A stretch of DNA of 64,000 nucleotides. Source: Burkholderia singularis (GTDB lineage Bacteria > Pseudomonadota > Gammaproteobacteria > Burkholderiales > Burkholderiaceae). The notes beneath the pieces are model-generated. The model worked only from the letters and a program-made list of their open reading frames with translations, ran no database searches and was not told where the DNA came from. Position numbers and translations under genes: made by a program. Within the stretch, counting starts at the first letter, position 1, and each line of letters opens with the position of its first letter. The stretch is from contig NZ_FXAN01000037.1 in assembly GCF_900176645.1 (NCBI RefSeq), forward strand, positions 38,664 to 102,663, in the 5' to 3' direction. This document shows, one piece after another, positions 43,417 to 53,016 of this stretch.

Positions 43417-45957
43417 GTGAACCGCCGAATTTTCTCGTCTCTTGCCGGCCGTTTTGCGGCCCGGTCTGCCGCGGCCAAGCCGCTTGCCGCCGCCATGCTG
43501 GTGCGTCTGCGCCATCCCACGCGGCGCGGCGTCGTGCTGGCCGTCGCCGCCGTTCCGGCGCTTTTCGTGCTGTACGTGCTTGCGCTGATTCCGTTCACGC
43601 CGGGCATCGGCGACATCCGCAAGGCGCGCGTGGACGCGCCCGCGCAGATCCTGTCCGCCGACGGCAAGCTGCTCGCGGAATTCAAGCCGTCGAACCGCGA
43701 ATGGGTGCCGTTGCCGGGCATTTCGCCGAAAGTGGTCGACGCGCTGATCGCCACCGAGGATCACCGCTTCTACCAGCATCACGGCCTCGACTGGCGGCGC
43801 ACGGCGGGCGCCGCGCTGCGCACGTTCTCCGGCGATCGCCAAGGCGGCTCGACGATCACTCAGCAGCTTGCGCGCAATCTGTATCCGGACGAGATCGGCC
43901 GCGCGCCGACGCTTACGCGCAAGCTGAAGGAAGCGATCACCGCGCTGAAAATCGAGGCGGTCTATAGCAAGGAGCAGATCCTCGAGACCTATCTGAACAC
44001 GGTGCCGTTCCTGTACAACGCCTATGGCGTCGAGATGGCGGCGCGCACGTACTTCGACAAATCGGCGGACCAGCTCGACGCGCTCGACGCCGCGACGCTC
44101 GTCGGCATGCTCAAAGGCAACAGCTATTACAACCCGGTGCTCAACCCCGAGCGCGCGCTCGCGCGGCGCAACACGGTGCTGGCGCAGATGGTGAAGTACG
44201 GAAAGCTGTCGCCGGCCGCGTATGCGTCGCTGGCGAAGAGGCCGCTGCGCATCGACTTCGAGCGGCAAAAAGAGCCGCCCGGCCCCGCGCCGCATTTCGC
44301 GCAGCAGTTGCGCAAATGGCTGATCGCATGGGCCGACCGCAACGACTACAACATCTACTCGGACGGCCTCGTCGTGCGCACGACGATCGATTCGCGGCTG
44401 CAGGCTTACGCGACGCAGGCGCTCGCGCGGCAGACCAGCCAGTTGCAGCGGATCGCGAACGGCATGTGGAACGCCGGCAGCGGCTGCGCGAGCGGCAGCC
44501 CGTTGTTCCGTGCGTTCGCGCGCGAGACGCCGGAATTCCGCGCGGCGCTGGACGGTGGCGCGACCGACGAAGCCGCGCTCAAGCATCTGCTCGCGGACCG
44601 CGCGTTCACGCGCGCGCTGTGCCGCGCAAAGGCCGACGTGCAGGCCGGCTTCGTCGCGATCGATCCGCGCAACGGGCAGATCGCCGCGTGGGTCGGCAGC
44701 CGCGATTTCGCGTCCGAGCCGTTCGATCATGTGCAGCAGGCGCGGCGGCAGCCGGGCTCGACGTTCAAGCCGTTCGTCTACGGTGCGGCGTTCGCGGCGG
44801 GCGCGACGCCCGACGACACGTTCGTCGATCAGCCCGTCGAGATTCCTTTGAAGGGCGGCGAGATCTGGCGGCCGGACGACGACGCGCCGCCCACGGGCAA
44901 GCCGATGACGCTGCGCGACGCGATCGCGTATTCGCGCAACCGGATCACCGCGCAACTGATGATGAAAGTAGGTCCGGCAAAGGTCGCGCGGCTCGCGCGC
45001 GCGATGGGCGTGCGCGACAGCGCGCTCGAAGCCGTGCCGTCGCTCGCGCTCGGCACGAGCCCCGTCACGTTGAAGGAAATGGTGTCTGCGTATGCGACGA
45101 TCGCGAACGTCGGCGAATATGTCGAGCCGCGAATGGTCACGCGCATCGAGGATCGCCACGGCAACGTGCTTGCCGAGTTCGCGAGCGCGTCGCCCGAACG
45201 CGCGCTCGACGCGTCGGCCGCGCGCACGCTGATCGACGTGATGCGCGGTGTGATCGCGCGCGGTACCGGCTCGGCAATCCGCACGCGCTTCGGGATTCGT
45301 GCGGATGTCGCGGGCAAGACCGGCACGACGCAAGGCGATACCGACGGCTGGTTCATCCTGATGCAGCCGCAGATGGTCGCGGGCGCGTGGGTCGGTTTCG
45401 ACGACGGCCGCGTGACGCTCGGCAGCGATTGGGGGCAGGGGGCGCGCAGCGCGCTGCCGATCGTCGGCGAGTTCTATCAGCGCGCGCTGCGCGCGCGGAT
45501 CATCGATGCGCGCGAACGCTTTGCCACGCAGGCGCAGCCCAGCGCGTTCGAGACGTTCCGCGACAAGCTGCGCGATTGGTATCGCTATCTGTTCGACAAA
45601 GCGCAGCCGCGCAACGAGGAGGCGCCGCTGCCCGCGCCGCCGCCCGCGCGCGCGCTGGCGGCTGAAGGGGCGGAGCCTGAGCCGGAACTGGCGCCGGCGG
45701 CTGCGTCTGAAGCCATGCCGTCCGCCGCGTCCGCTGCGGCGTTGGCGAGCGGCGCGGGCGTACCCGCGTCGGCGGCGAACGCGGCATCGGTCGTTACGCC
45801 GGCAGTGCCGCTCGCTTCTTCGACTGGGGAAGCCCAGCTGCTGCCCGCGCCGCACCCGGCCGCCGATGCGGCGCGCGGTCTGCCGAGCGGCGAAGAACCG
45901 ATTTCGCCGACGCCGACGCCCGATGCGCCTGCCGCGAGCGCGCCGGGGGGCAATTGA
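43417..45957 (+). CDS. Class A penicillin-binding protein (bifunctional transglycosylase/transpeptidase)
   Basis: About 846 residues from GTG 43417; an ATG at 43495 would shorten it by 26, and neither has a clear ribosome site. A basic cytoplasmic tail, TM helix (about 36-56) and GT51 glycosyltransferase (about 70-250: ATEDHRFYQHHGLDWRRTAG, GGSTITQQLARNLYPDE). The transpeptidase (about 400-700) has SxxK in PGSTFKPFVYGA, SxN in YSRNRIT and KTG in AGKTGTTQGDTDGW. A long Ala/Pro-rich C-terminal tail ends the chain. It resembles PBP1A/PBP1C-like enzymes and builds peptidoglycan. It stands alone, so it is probably an accessory rather than the main PBP1A. Confidence 0.92.
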   Translation: MNRRIFSSLAGRFAARSAAAKPLAAAMLVRLRHPTRRGVVLAVAAVPALFVLYVLALIPFTPGIGDIRKARVDAPAQILSADGKLLAEFKPSNREWVPLPGISPKVVDALIATEDHRFYQHHGLDWRRTAGAALRTFSGDRQGGSTITQQLARNLYPDEIGRAPTLTRKLKEAITALKIEAVYSKEQILETYLNTVPFLYNAYGVEMAARTYFDKSADQLDALDAATLVGMLKGNSYYNPVLNPERALARRNTVLAQMVKYGKLSPAAYASLAKRPLRIDFERQKEPPGPAPHFAQQLRKWLIAWADRNDYNIYSDGLVVRTTIDSRLQAYATQALARQTSQLQRIANGMWNAGSGCASGSPLFRAFARETPEFRAALDGGATDEAALKHLLADRAFTRALCRAKADVQAGFVAIDPRNGQIAAWVGSRDFASEPFDHVQQARRQPGSTFKPFVYGAAFAAGATPDDTFVDQPVEIPLKGGEIWRPDDDAPPTGKPMTLRDAIAYSRNRITAQLMMKVGPAKVARLARAMGVRDSALEAVPSLALGTSPVTLKEMVSAYATIANVGEYVEPRMVTRIEDRHGNVLAEFASASPERALDASAARTLIDVMRGVIARGTGSAIRTRFGIRADVAGKTGTTQGDTDGWFILMQPQMVAGAWVGFDDGRVTLGSDWGQGARSALPIVGEFYQRALRARIIDARERFATQAQPSAFETFRDKLRDWYRYLFDKAQPRNEEAPLPAPPPARALAAEGAEPEPELAPAAASEAMPSAASAAALASGAGVPASAANAASVVTPAVPLASSTGEAQLLPAPHPAADAARGLPSGEEPISPTPTPDAPAASAPGGN

Positions 45958-46163
45958 GAGGGCTGACGCGGCTTATCGGTGGTGTCGGCCCACTCGGCCG
46001 GCGGACCGACGCCGCCGGCGCGCGGTGAGGCGCGTGCAGTAAGGCGTGCGCCGCGCGTGCGCGTGCGCTACGCTCGTGCGCCCGCTGGTGTGCGTTACCG
46101 CCGCCAGTCGATTCGAACACCGTCGCACGGGAAGAGAGGCAAAGCGCGTGGCGATCGGGACGA

Positions 46164-47381
46164 TCAATGGAGCGCGCCGCGCGCATGGGCCGTTTCGACG
46201 CGCGCCCAAAACGCGTCCAGCGCCGGATAGATCGACTGCTGCCAGCGCGGCCCGACGAACAGATCGTAGTGATCGCAGTCCGGTGCGGTGATGCGCTCGC
46301 GCGCGGCCTCGGGCAATGCATCGCACAGGCGTTGTGCAGCGTGGGTTTGGCCGGGGCCCGCGACGTCGTCGAGGGTGCCTTCGACCGTGCAGAGCGGCGT
46401 GCGCGTGAGCTGCCGCGGCTCGACGCGCCGCCCGCCCACCGACCAGCGCCCGTCGGCGAGCAGCCGCTCGTGAAAGATCACACGGATCGTGTCGAGAAAA
46501 TAGCGCTCGGTCATGTCGAGCACTGCGCCGTATTCGTTCATTTCGCGCATGCAGCATGCCGCGCCGGCCAGATCGCCCGTCAGCCACGCTGCCCAGTAGC
46601 GGCTTTCGAGTGCGATGCGCCGGTGCGGATGCGCGGCGACAATCGCCGCATGCTGGATGAAGCCCGGATACACGCGCCGTCCCGCGCCTGCATATGGCGG
46701 CGGCACCGTGTCGATCACGGTGCGGCGGAACCAATCGAGATCATGGCTGAGCGCGAAGCGATCGATGGGGGTGGGGTGCTCTCGCGTGTCGATCGGGCCG
46801 CCAAGCAGGGTGATGCTTGCCAAGTGGATGCCGCGCGCGGCGAGCAGCGCGGCGGCCGCGAGCGCGGGTACGGTCGCCTGGCAGACCGCCATCACATGCA
46901 GCTCGTGCGCTTGCGTTTGCGCGGCGACGATGAAGCGTTCGAGCGTGTGCACATAGTCGTCGAGGCTGAATGCGCCGGCCTCGGGCGGGACGTCGCGCGC
47001 GTTGTGCCAGTCGGTGATGTAGACATCGTGTGCGGCCAGCAGCATCTCGACCGTTTCACGAAACATGACGGCATGATGTCCGGCAAGCGGCGTGCAGAGC
47101 AGGATCGGCGCGCGGGCGGCTGTCGTGCCGGCGGTTTGGCGCACGAACTGGCGCAGCGTGCAGAACGGCGTGTGGTCGACGATCCGCTCCTGTACCGCAA
47201 TGGCGATTCCGGCGTGGCCGGAGACGAGCGCATCGATCCCGAACGGCGGTGGCGCGGCAATGGCATCGGCGGCGCGGGCCATCGGCCCCCAGGTCGGCCA
47301 GCCCGCGCGCTGCGCGGCGCCCGCCCAGGGCTGGCATGTGCGGGCGAATTCGCGTTGCATTTCGAGCCACGCGTACAGCAT
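46164..47381 (-). CDS. phaZ: Intracellular poly(3-hydroxybutyrate) depolymerase PhaZ
   Basis: 405 residues, the standard size. It begins MLYAWLEMQREFARTCQPWA and shows the intracellular PHB depolymerase signature, with a Cys nucleophile in MAVCQATVPALAAA rather than the Ser of extracellular enzymes; LLCTPLAGHHAVMFRETVEM and ITDWHNARDVP are also typical. The C-terminal PHB_depo_C part contains the late His in APDCDHYDLFVGPRW. It mobilises stored PHB granules. ATG 47381 has AGGAGAT upstream. It is monocistronic here, away from phaCAB. Confidence 0.95.
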   Translation of the reverse strand: MLYAWLEMQREFARTCQPWAGAAQRAGWPTWGPMARAADAIAAPPPFGIDALVSGHAGIAIAVQERIVDHTPFCTLRQFVRQTAGTTAARAPILLCTPLAGHHAVMFRETVEMLLAAHDVYITDWHNARDVPPEAGAFSLDDYVHTLERFIVAAQTQAHELHVMAVCQATVPALAAAALLAARGIHLASITLLGGPIDTREHPTPIDRFALSHDLDWFRRTVIDTVPPPYAGAGRRVYPGFIQHAAIVAAHPHRRIALESRYWAAWLTGDLAGAACCMREMNEYGAVLDMTERYFLDTIRVIFHERLLADGRWSVGGRRVEPRQLTRTPLCTVEGTLDDVAGPGQTHAAQRLCDALPEAARERITAPDCDHYDLFVGPRWQQSIYPALDAFWARVETAHARGALH

Positions 47382-47530
47382 CGAAAGGGATCTCCTGGCG
47401 GATCGGGATCTGGCGGTAAAACGGGCGTGCGCTGCGCGATGGCGTGGCGCAACGGCTTCAGTTCAGCATAGGCCGGTCTGCGCCGCATGACCAGGAGCGG
47501 CGGCGCAATGCCGGACGATTCGCTTGCGCT

Positions 47531-47971
47531 TTATGCGTGCAGATAGCGGGTTCGTGCTTGCGCGATGCCCCGGCGGACGCTTTTTTCGAGAACGTGCCGA
47601 ATGATCGGCGCGACGAACGGCACCTTGCCGCCGAATGTGATCACATAGTGAAAATACGTGCGCTGATCGTCGATCGGCACGAATCGCATCACGCCGAGAT
47701 GGTCGCGCAATGGGCTGCCGCGCGTGATTCGATACTCGATCAGTCGATTTTCCTGATAATCGGTGACGGTTTCGACGAACGGCGGCGCGCCCGGCACGCG
47801 CATTTCGCGAGCGGAGCCCACGCCGTTGCGGGCCGCTTCGCCATCGCTGATCCGGCGCACACTTGCCGGCTTGAACAGCGAGGCCAGATTCTCGTGTTCG
47901 CTGAAGAAGCGGAAGACGTGCTGAACCGGCGCATCGAATTCCGCGGAGATTTCTATCCGTTGTCGTGTCAT
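47531..47971 (-). CDS. SRPBCC (START-like) ligand-binding protein
   Basis: 146 residues with the polyketide-cyclase/SRPBCC fold: RIEISAEFDAPVQHVFRFFS, SAREMRVPGAPPFVETVTDY, YHYVITFGG-type late strands (FHYVITFGGKVPFVAP) and a long C-terminal helix (RHVLEKSVRRGIAQARTRYL). Such proteins bind hydrophobic ligands or act as cyclases/chaperones; no substrate can be deduced. The gene stands alone with a palindrome about 70 bases upstream that may be its operator. Confidence 0.8.
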   Translation of the reverse strand: MTRQRIEISAEFDAPVQHVFRFFSEHENLASLFKPASVRRISDGEAARNGVGSAREMRVPGAPPFVETVTDYQENRLIEYRITRGSPLRDHLGVMRFVPIDDQRTYFHYVITFGGKVPFVAPIIRHVLEKSVRRGIAQARTRYLHA

Positions 47972-48492
47972 GGGACGCTCGCGTGTCGGAGGGAAGAAGA
48001 CGGCGCCGATCGGCATGCGCCTTCGAAAAATGTGACATTGATTGATGTAATCATCAACTAGGGTAATTACGTGCGTGGCGTTGTGTTGGCCTCGACAACG
48101 GCAACGGCAAGCGCGGCGGCAACGCGCCTGCCCTTTGCCGGGAACGTTGTGCCGCACACTGGCTTTCCATTCATATGCATATGACGTTTGCCGAATATCC
48201 GTGCGGCCGGATTGGGCAGCGTGCGCCCGGCGTGCGCACGCTGGTCGCGAGGCGTTGGCGCCGGGCTCACGCAAGCGTGCCGGGGCAGCGCAACGCGTTG
48301 TGTCCACTGAGGACGCTCCATTGGCGATCGACGAAGTCCGGCCGTTGCCCACGCTGATATGGATGTGCCGTTGATGTGCCGCGAGAGCGTCGCGACGGGG
48401 TGGCACTGCTAAGCGCTCTGCGGGGCAGGCTTGCGCTCAGCAGCGCGTTCGCTGATCTCGATGACGGCGGGAACGACGCATGCGGTGCGCGG
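47972..48492. other. Intergenic region with a palindrome; no gene seen
   Basis: About 520 bases between the SRPBCC gene start and the LysR gene stop. Apart from the palindrome at 48042-48057, nothing recognisable was found. Open frames here have shadow-like, Arg-rich translations. Confidence 0.5.
48042..48057. promoter_or_regulatory. Palindrome upstream of the SRPBCC gene, candidate operator
   Basis: TTGATG (48042-48047), spacer TAAT and CATCAA (48052-48057): six-base perfect arms in a locally AT-rich patch 71 bases upstream of the ATG at 47971. Size and position suit a TetR/MarR/GntR-type operator. The binding protein is unknown. Confidence 0.45.
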
Positions 48493-49413
48493 CTACTGTT
48501 TGAATGACGGCAAGTCGCGTTGAATGTGCGTCAGGATCTCGGCTGCCGCGCGCGGTAGTGGGCGCTCACCATGCACGATCACTTTTCCGCATGGTGAATT
48601 GAACAGCGGATTGCGCATGCGCAGCGCGATGATCTTGCCCTCGTCGAGATCGTCGGCAATCAGCAGATGCGTCAGGAACGCGACGCCGTCGCCTGAACGG
48701 ACGAAGCGCCGCAATGCGGCCGGGGAGTTCGTGACGAATCGCGGCGCGAGCGGAATGTTTTCCGCATGCGCGACGGTATAGACAATCTGGCCGACACCGA
48801 AATGCGGCGCGGGCATCATCGCGAGCGGGTAGCGGACGGCGTCGCGCATCTCGAGCGGCCCGTTGTGGCGCGTGAGCGGATGGTCGGGGGCGACGGCAAG
48901 AAAGGTCGGGTGCGACACGCTCAGACATTCGCGAATGCCCGGCGGCAGCGACGGGTTGTACGTGAGCCCGATATGGGCGCGCTTGCGCAGCACGTCGTCC
49001 ACCACGCTGTTTGCCGTGCGCACGTTCAACTCGATCGATACGTGCGGGTGCCGGTTCAGGAAATCGGCGACGACCGAATCCATCAGACTTTCGACATAGC
49101 CGATCGTCAGTGCGATTTCAATGCGGCCGCGCAATTCGCCATGCAACGATTCGTGGAATTGCTCTAGTCCGATTCTGTATGCATGTGCATATTCAAGCAG
49201 CAGATCGGCTGCTTCAGTCGCGATCATGCCGTGGTGCCGGCGGTCGAACAGCGGTGCGCCGATTTCGCTTTCGAGCAGGTGCAATTGCCGGCTGACCACG
49301 GACGGCGCGGTGTTCAGCCGTTCGGCGGCGGAGCGGATCGACCCGTGTTCGAGAATGGCCTGGAAATATCGCAGGCGGCTCAAATTGACCTGGAACGATT
49401 GATCCATAAGCAT
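48493..49413 (-). CDS. LysR-family transcriptional regulator
   Basis: 306 residues: N-terminal winged helix (about 8-68: LSRLRYFQAILEHGSIRSAA, APSVVSRQLHLLESEIGAPL) and a type 2 periplasmic-binding-like effector domain (about 95-300: GRIEIALTIGYVESLMDSVV, ERPLPRAAAEILTHIQRDLP). LysR proteins usually control a divergent neighbour. Here the divergent side is a nearly 1-kb stretch with no recognisable gene, so the target may have been lost. A GTTGCCT-N4-AGGCAAC palindrome abuts the start codon. ATG 49407 is an alternative start. Confidence 0.94.
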   Translation of the reverse strand: MLMDQSFQVNLSRLRYFQAILEHGSIRSAAERLNTAPSVVSRQLHLLESEIGAPLFDRRHHGMIATEAADLLLEYAHAYRIGLEQFHESLHGELRGRIEIALTIGYVESLMDSVVADFLNRHPHVSIELNVRTANSVVDDVLRKRAHIGLTYNPSLPPGIRECLSVSHPTFLAVAPDHPLTRHNGPLEMRDAVRYPLAMMPAPHFGVGQIVYTVAHAENIPLAPRFVTNSPAALRRFVRSGDGVAFLTHLLIADDLDEGKIIALRMRNPLFNSPCGKVIVHGERPLPRAAAEILTHIQRDLPSFKQ

Positions 49414-49431
49414 GTTGCCTCAACAGGCAAC
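49414..49431. promoter_or_regulatory. Palindrome abutting the LysR gene start, candidate autoregulatory operator
   Basis: GTTGCCT (49414-49420), CAAC, AGGCAAC (49425-49431): seven-base perfect arms immediately upstream of the ATG at 49413. If the true start is ATG 49407 it lies in the leader. Consistent with autorepression, but a chance hairpin is possible. Confidence 0.45.
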
Positions 49432-50401
49432 GCCTGTGCACTAAAGTTGCTGTCACTGTGATCATACAGTATGGCGATAATGAGCCGAAACGACCGGGCG
49501 CGGCGATGCGCCTGTCGATACTAATACGGGCCATACGAGGCAGCAGATCGCTATCGAAAGCGGGCGCTCGCATTGGTTCGGAGGGCCGGCGTCGTGGATG
49601 GGATCGTGCTGCCTGTCTACTTCGTCGACGCGAATCGAGAGACACGTCGTGTGATGAAGATTCCGGACGCCGGTTTCCGGCGCCAAACCCATATTTGTGC
49701 TCTTGGCCATTCAGCTTGTGCCTAGCTGAGTGGCGGGCCATGGGCGTCAACCGCTGTTGCGATACGCCGGACTGCCATGTCCTGGCGGGGCGCCGCTTGC
49801 CGTTTTAGGTTCGGAGCCATTGGACGGAAGTGGTTCGATGGTCGATTCAATTAACTGTGCCTTTTTGATCGGCCGGATGCAGATGGCTTGACGTTGGTGT
49901 CGTTCGTGCCGGGTATTCCGGCAATCGATTTTTCCGTAGGCGGGCTGGCCAACCAGCCGGCTTGATGGGTTACGTCGTTTGCCGGCGGCAGGCGCGTAAG
50001 TGCTTGCCATTGTCGTTTTCCGGCTAAAGCGAGCTGTGTGCCGCACAAGACGGATGCGCAGCATATAAGCGGGGAGCGTGCCGCGATGCGGGGGGCGGAT
50101 CGCGCGGATGCAACGTGTGCCGGCCGGGCGTGATATGCCGGCAAGCCCGCTGCATTGCGCGAATCGCGTGTCGCGCGCACAGCGGCCATATTGCTTTGTT
50201 CGCTGCGTGGTCAGTGGAGTAATGGCGGGCGTGATGGCGTGGCGGTTGAAGCGCGCGCGTTGCGCCGGCTTTAATTTCCGAGGCGGCTAGCGGCAGTTGT
50301 GGTCGGAATGTATTTGCTTGGCGTCGTGGCAGATGCGCGCCGTTGGTTTTATGGCGACGCATTCTGCCGTTCATCACGAAGGAATTTCGATTCGCATTTG
50401 G
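49414..50401. other. Long region without recognisable genes
   Basis: Nearly 1 kb between divergent LysR and GntR regulator genes. All open frames are short, with low-complexity Arg/Ala/Pro translations and no family resemblance. Local GC is lower than in surrounding genes. It may be the decayed remains of the gene or operon once controlled by one of the regulators; no similarity can be named by eye. Confidence 0.55.
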
Positions 50402-51181
50402 ATGAGTACGATGAATTCTATAGACACCAATCCTTTTTCTAATCCGGCGCGCACGCTCGTCGCCGTGACGCGTGAGTCGACCGAGCGCCGTTCGCTGAAG
50501 GCGTCGCCGCGTGTGCAGCGGGTGCTCGATGCCGTCGTGACCCGGATCGTCGACGGCGAATTCACGTCCGGCCTGCTGCCGCCGCAGGATGTGCTCGCGC
50601 GCGAACTGGGCGTGCCGCGCTCGGTGATGCGCGAAGTTACGCGCGTGTTGACCGCGCGGCGAATGGTGCAGGCCCGGACGAAGGCCGGCACGCGTCTCAC
50701 GCCGCGCAGCGAATGGCGGCTCTTCGACGATCACGTGATGCAGTGGCGGATGCGGATCACCGCGGACGTCGATTTTCTGCACGACGTCGTGGCGATGTGC
50801 GATTTGGTCGAGCCCGAAGCTGCCGCGCAGGCGGCAACGCACGCGGACGATGCGCAGCGGCGTGCGATTCGCGCGGCCTACGCGGCGGTGCGGGATGCGG
50901 TCGGGGCGGATGCGTTGCGCCGCGGGCTCGAGGCGCTGCATGCGTCGGTGGTCGAGGCGAGCCGCAACCAGTTCATCCGGCAGATGGGCGAGGTCGCGCG
51001 GGCCGGTGTAACGGCGATCGACTGGGATGCCGTATCGTTGCACGGCCGGTACGATGCGATTCGCGGCGCGGCCGGGCGGCTTGCTGCGGCGATCGACGGT
51101 TACGATGCGAATGGCGCGCGCGCCGCGATGATCGGATTGCGGATGGCTGTCAACGAGGCGGGATCGGAAGCGGCGGCCTGA
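50402..51181 (+). CDS. GntR-family (FadR-type) transcriptional regulator
   Basis: About 259 residues. Winged helix (about 35-100: RVQRVLDAVVTRIVDGEFTS, PPQDVLARELGVPRSVMREV) and FCD-type helical effector domain (about 120-250: HDVVAMCDLVEPEAAAQAAT, LHASVVEASRNQFIRQMGEV, MIGLRMAVNEA). FadR-type regulators often control sugar-acid or galactonate use. The first ATG is 50402 and another is at 50411; neither has a strong ribosome site. No metabolic operon adjoins, so the target is unknown. Confidence 0.9.
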   Translation: MSTMNSIDTNPFSNPARTLVAVTRESTERRSLKASPRVQRVLDAVVTRIVDGEFTSGLLPPQDVLARELGVPRSVMREVTRVLTARRMVQARTKAGTRLTPRSEWRLFDDHVMQWRMRITADVDFLHDVVAMCDLVEPEAAAQAATHADDAQRRAIRAAYAAVRDAVGADALRRGLEALHASVVEASRNQFIRQMGEVARAGVTAIDWDAVSLHGRYDAIRGAAGRLAAAIDGYDANGARAAMIGLRMAVNEAGSEAAA

Positions 51182-51901
51182 TCGTGGGGGGGGGCCGCCG
51201 GCCGTACCGGCCGTGATGCGTGGTGATCGCGCAGCGCATGTGCTTGTCGTGCGTGCGCGATCGCTGCGGCGCACACCGCCGGTACGGGCCGGACGCCCGC
51301 GTGCGATCGCTGGCGCCCGATGTTTTTCGTCAAGCGAGCGAAATCGCTCGCTTCTTGCCGCGAACGGTCGCCTCTCTGTGCAGCGTCGCAAACGGTGGCG
51401 GAGGCTTTTCGCCGGATAGCGGCGCTTCGAGCCGCGATACGGCCAATGCCGCCGTTTCCGTTTGCTTGGCTGTTTTTGCTTGCGTCGGGTGTCGCCGCGC
51501 TGCCCACCACACATGCGGCGCGTCGTATGCGGCCTTGGCGTGGTGTTTCGCGAGCAGCCGCGCGGTATCGTTCCGCGTGTGCAATATCGATCATGCCGAG
51601 TGCCGCTGGATAGGGTAGAGGACCGATGTGGCCGGGGCTTCGCGCATGCGTTTGAGCGATGGATGAGCGTAGCGCCCGGCGGCCCGGCCCGACGAGTCGC
51701 CCGATCGGCCAGCGCGGGGTGTGCCATGCGTCATGCGCGATGAAAGCAGCCCGGTTTCGCGCTCGTTCGTACAACGTCACGCATGTCGGCGTAGGCCGGT
51801 GTCGGCGGCTCGTTCCGCGGTGCCGCAGCAGGCTCGCGTGGTTGACGCTTGCGCTCACGGGTCGCTAGCATCGAACCAATCAGTCGCTCAAGGATTTAAC
51901 G
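51182..51901. other. Region without recognisable genes
   Basis: About 720 bases between the GntR and B3/4-domain genes. Several short open frames on both strands are Arg-rich and lack any recognisable fold or start context. Nothing further seen. Confidence 0.5.
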
Positions 51902-52594
51902 ATGCTTTGCATTCTGCCGTCGGTCGATCCGGCTATCGCCAGCTTGGCGCCGGGGTTTCGTGCGCTGAGCATCAGTGTCGAAGCTGCCGGGGTTGCGAAT
52001 CCGGGCATTGCCCGCGACGCGCTGAGTCGCGCGTGCCGATCGCTCGCTGCAGGCGGCGCCGCATGGGCCGATGCGCACCTGGCGGCTTGGGCCGACGTGT
52101 TCAGGAAGTTCGGCGCGAAGCCCCAGCGCACGCCGCCTTCCGCCGAAGCGTTGCGCAAACGCGTGCTGCGCGACGGCAGCCTGCCGAGCATCGATCCGGT
52201 GGTCGATCTGTACAACGCAATCAGCATTCAATATGCGATTCCGGTCGGCGGCGAGAATTTTGCGGCCTATGCCGGCATGCCCAGGCTGGTTATAGCGGAT
52301 GGCACGGAACCCTTCGACACGGTGAAGGACGGCGCGCCGGCCCAGGAAACGCCAGAGGCGGGGGAGGCGGTCTGGCGCGACGATCTCGGTGTCACATGCC
52401 GGCGCTGGAACTGGCGGCAAGGCATCCGGACGAGACTGAATGCCGATGCCAGACAGATGTGGTTCATTCTGGAAAGCTTGCCGGCAATGCCGCTGGAAGC
52501 GCTTCATGAAGCAGGCGATCGATTGATCGAAGGGGTGCGCCTCATGATGCCGGATGCGGCGATCGACACGAAGTTGATCGGCCCCGGTGCGTGA
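51902..52594 (+). CDS. B3/B4 tRNA-binding-domain protein
   Basis: 230 residues showing the B3/4 domain known from the phenylalanyl-tRNA synthetase beta chain but occurring alone (SIDPVVDLYNAISIQYAIPV, GGENFAAYAG, WRDDLGVTCRRWNWRQGIRT). Stand-alone versions are thought to be editing or nucleic-acid-related proteins, but function is not established. An ATG with AAGGA upstream. It is monocistronic, followed by about 420 bases before cstA. Confidence 0.8.
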   Translation: MLCILPSVDPAIASLAPGFRALSISVEAAGVANPGIARDALSRACRSLAAGGAAWADAHLAAWADVFRKFGAKPQRTPPSAEALRKRVLRDGSLPSIDPVVDLYNAISIQYAIPVGGENFAAYAGMPRLVIADGTEPFDTVKDGAPAQETPEAGEAVWRDDLGVTCRRWNWRQGIRTRLNADARQMWFILESLPAMPLEALHEAGDRLIEGVRLMMPDAAIDTKLIGPGA

Positions 52595-53016
52595 TAGAGA
52601 GCGCGGGCTCGATTCCGCTCGGGTGGGCTCCCGTGGTTTCTGATTGTCGGTGGCGTTGCCGGCTGCTATTTCCCGGGCCCGGCGTCGCCAGGGCGGCGGC
52701 TGGCGACGTTGCGCGCCGCCGTTGCTCATTCCGGAACGGCGCGAAGCGCCGGGCCGCGTTTCGGCGAAGAGCCGTGCGCGGCGGCGGCCGATGCCGGCGC
52801 GGAGCCGCTCTGTCGCCGCGCTTATCCTCGCAAACCCCTACGAAGTCTTACGTAGCCGTCATACGTAGTTGTTCGCTTGTTAGGTTCGCGTCAAAGGCGA
52901 ACAATATCGAGCCATCGCTTGGCGCTCGCGGGGCGTGAGGCTTGCCGCCGTTTCGGGCGGTCGCCCGCTGCGGGTTGCCCCCGCGCCTATTTCGATAAAT
53001 AAAGACAGGAGACACC
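52595..53016. other. cstA upstream region
   Basis: About 420 bases with no gene. The distal part holds TTACGTAG (52848-52855) and ATACGTAG (52861-52868) repeats and an inverted repeat (52869-52904), then AAAGACAGGAG ahead of cstA. This is likely the regulatory region for carbon-starvation control. Confidence 0.55.
52869..52904. promoter_or_regulatory. Inverted repeat upstream of cstA, candidate regulator site
   Basis: TTGTTCGC (52869-52876) and GCGAACAA (52897-52904), eight-base perfect arms 20 bases apart, about 113 bases upstream of the cstA ATG. The arm spacing corresponds to roughly 2.7 helical turns between centres. It could bind a LytTR- or LysR-type activator; the family is not identifiable. 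Confidence 0.4.

Noticed and set aside
43387..45855. Minus-strand open frame opposite the penicillin-binding protein
   Set aside because: No recognisable domain, biased composition; the plus strand has all PBP motifs.
48173..48184. CATATGCATATG self-complementary stretch as an operator
   Set aside because: Short simple palindrome with no gene start nearby; likely chance.
49458..49808. Plus-strand 116-codon frame as a protein gene
   Set aside because: Composition lacks folded-protein character and there is no start context; treated as part of the gene desert.
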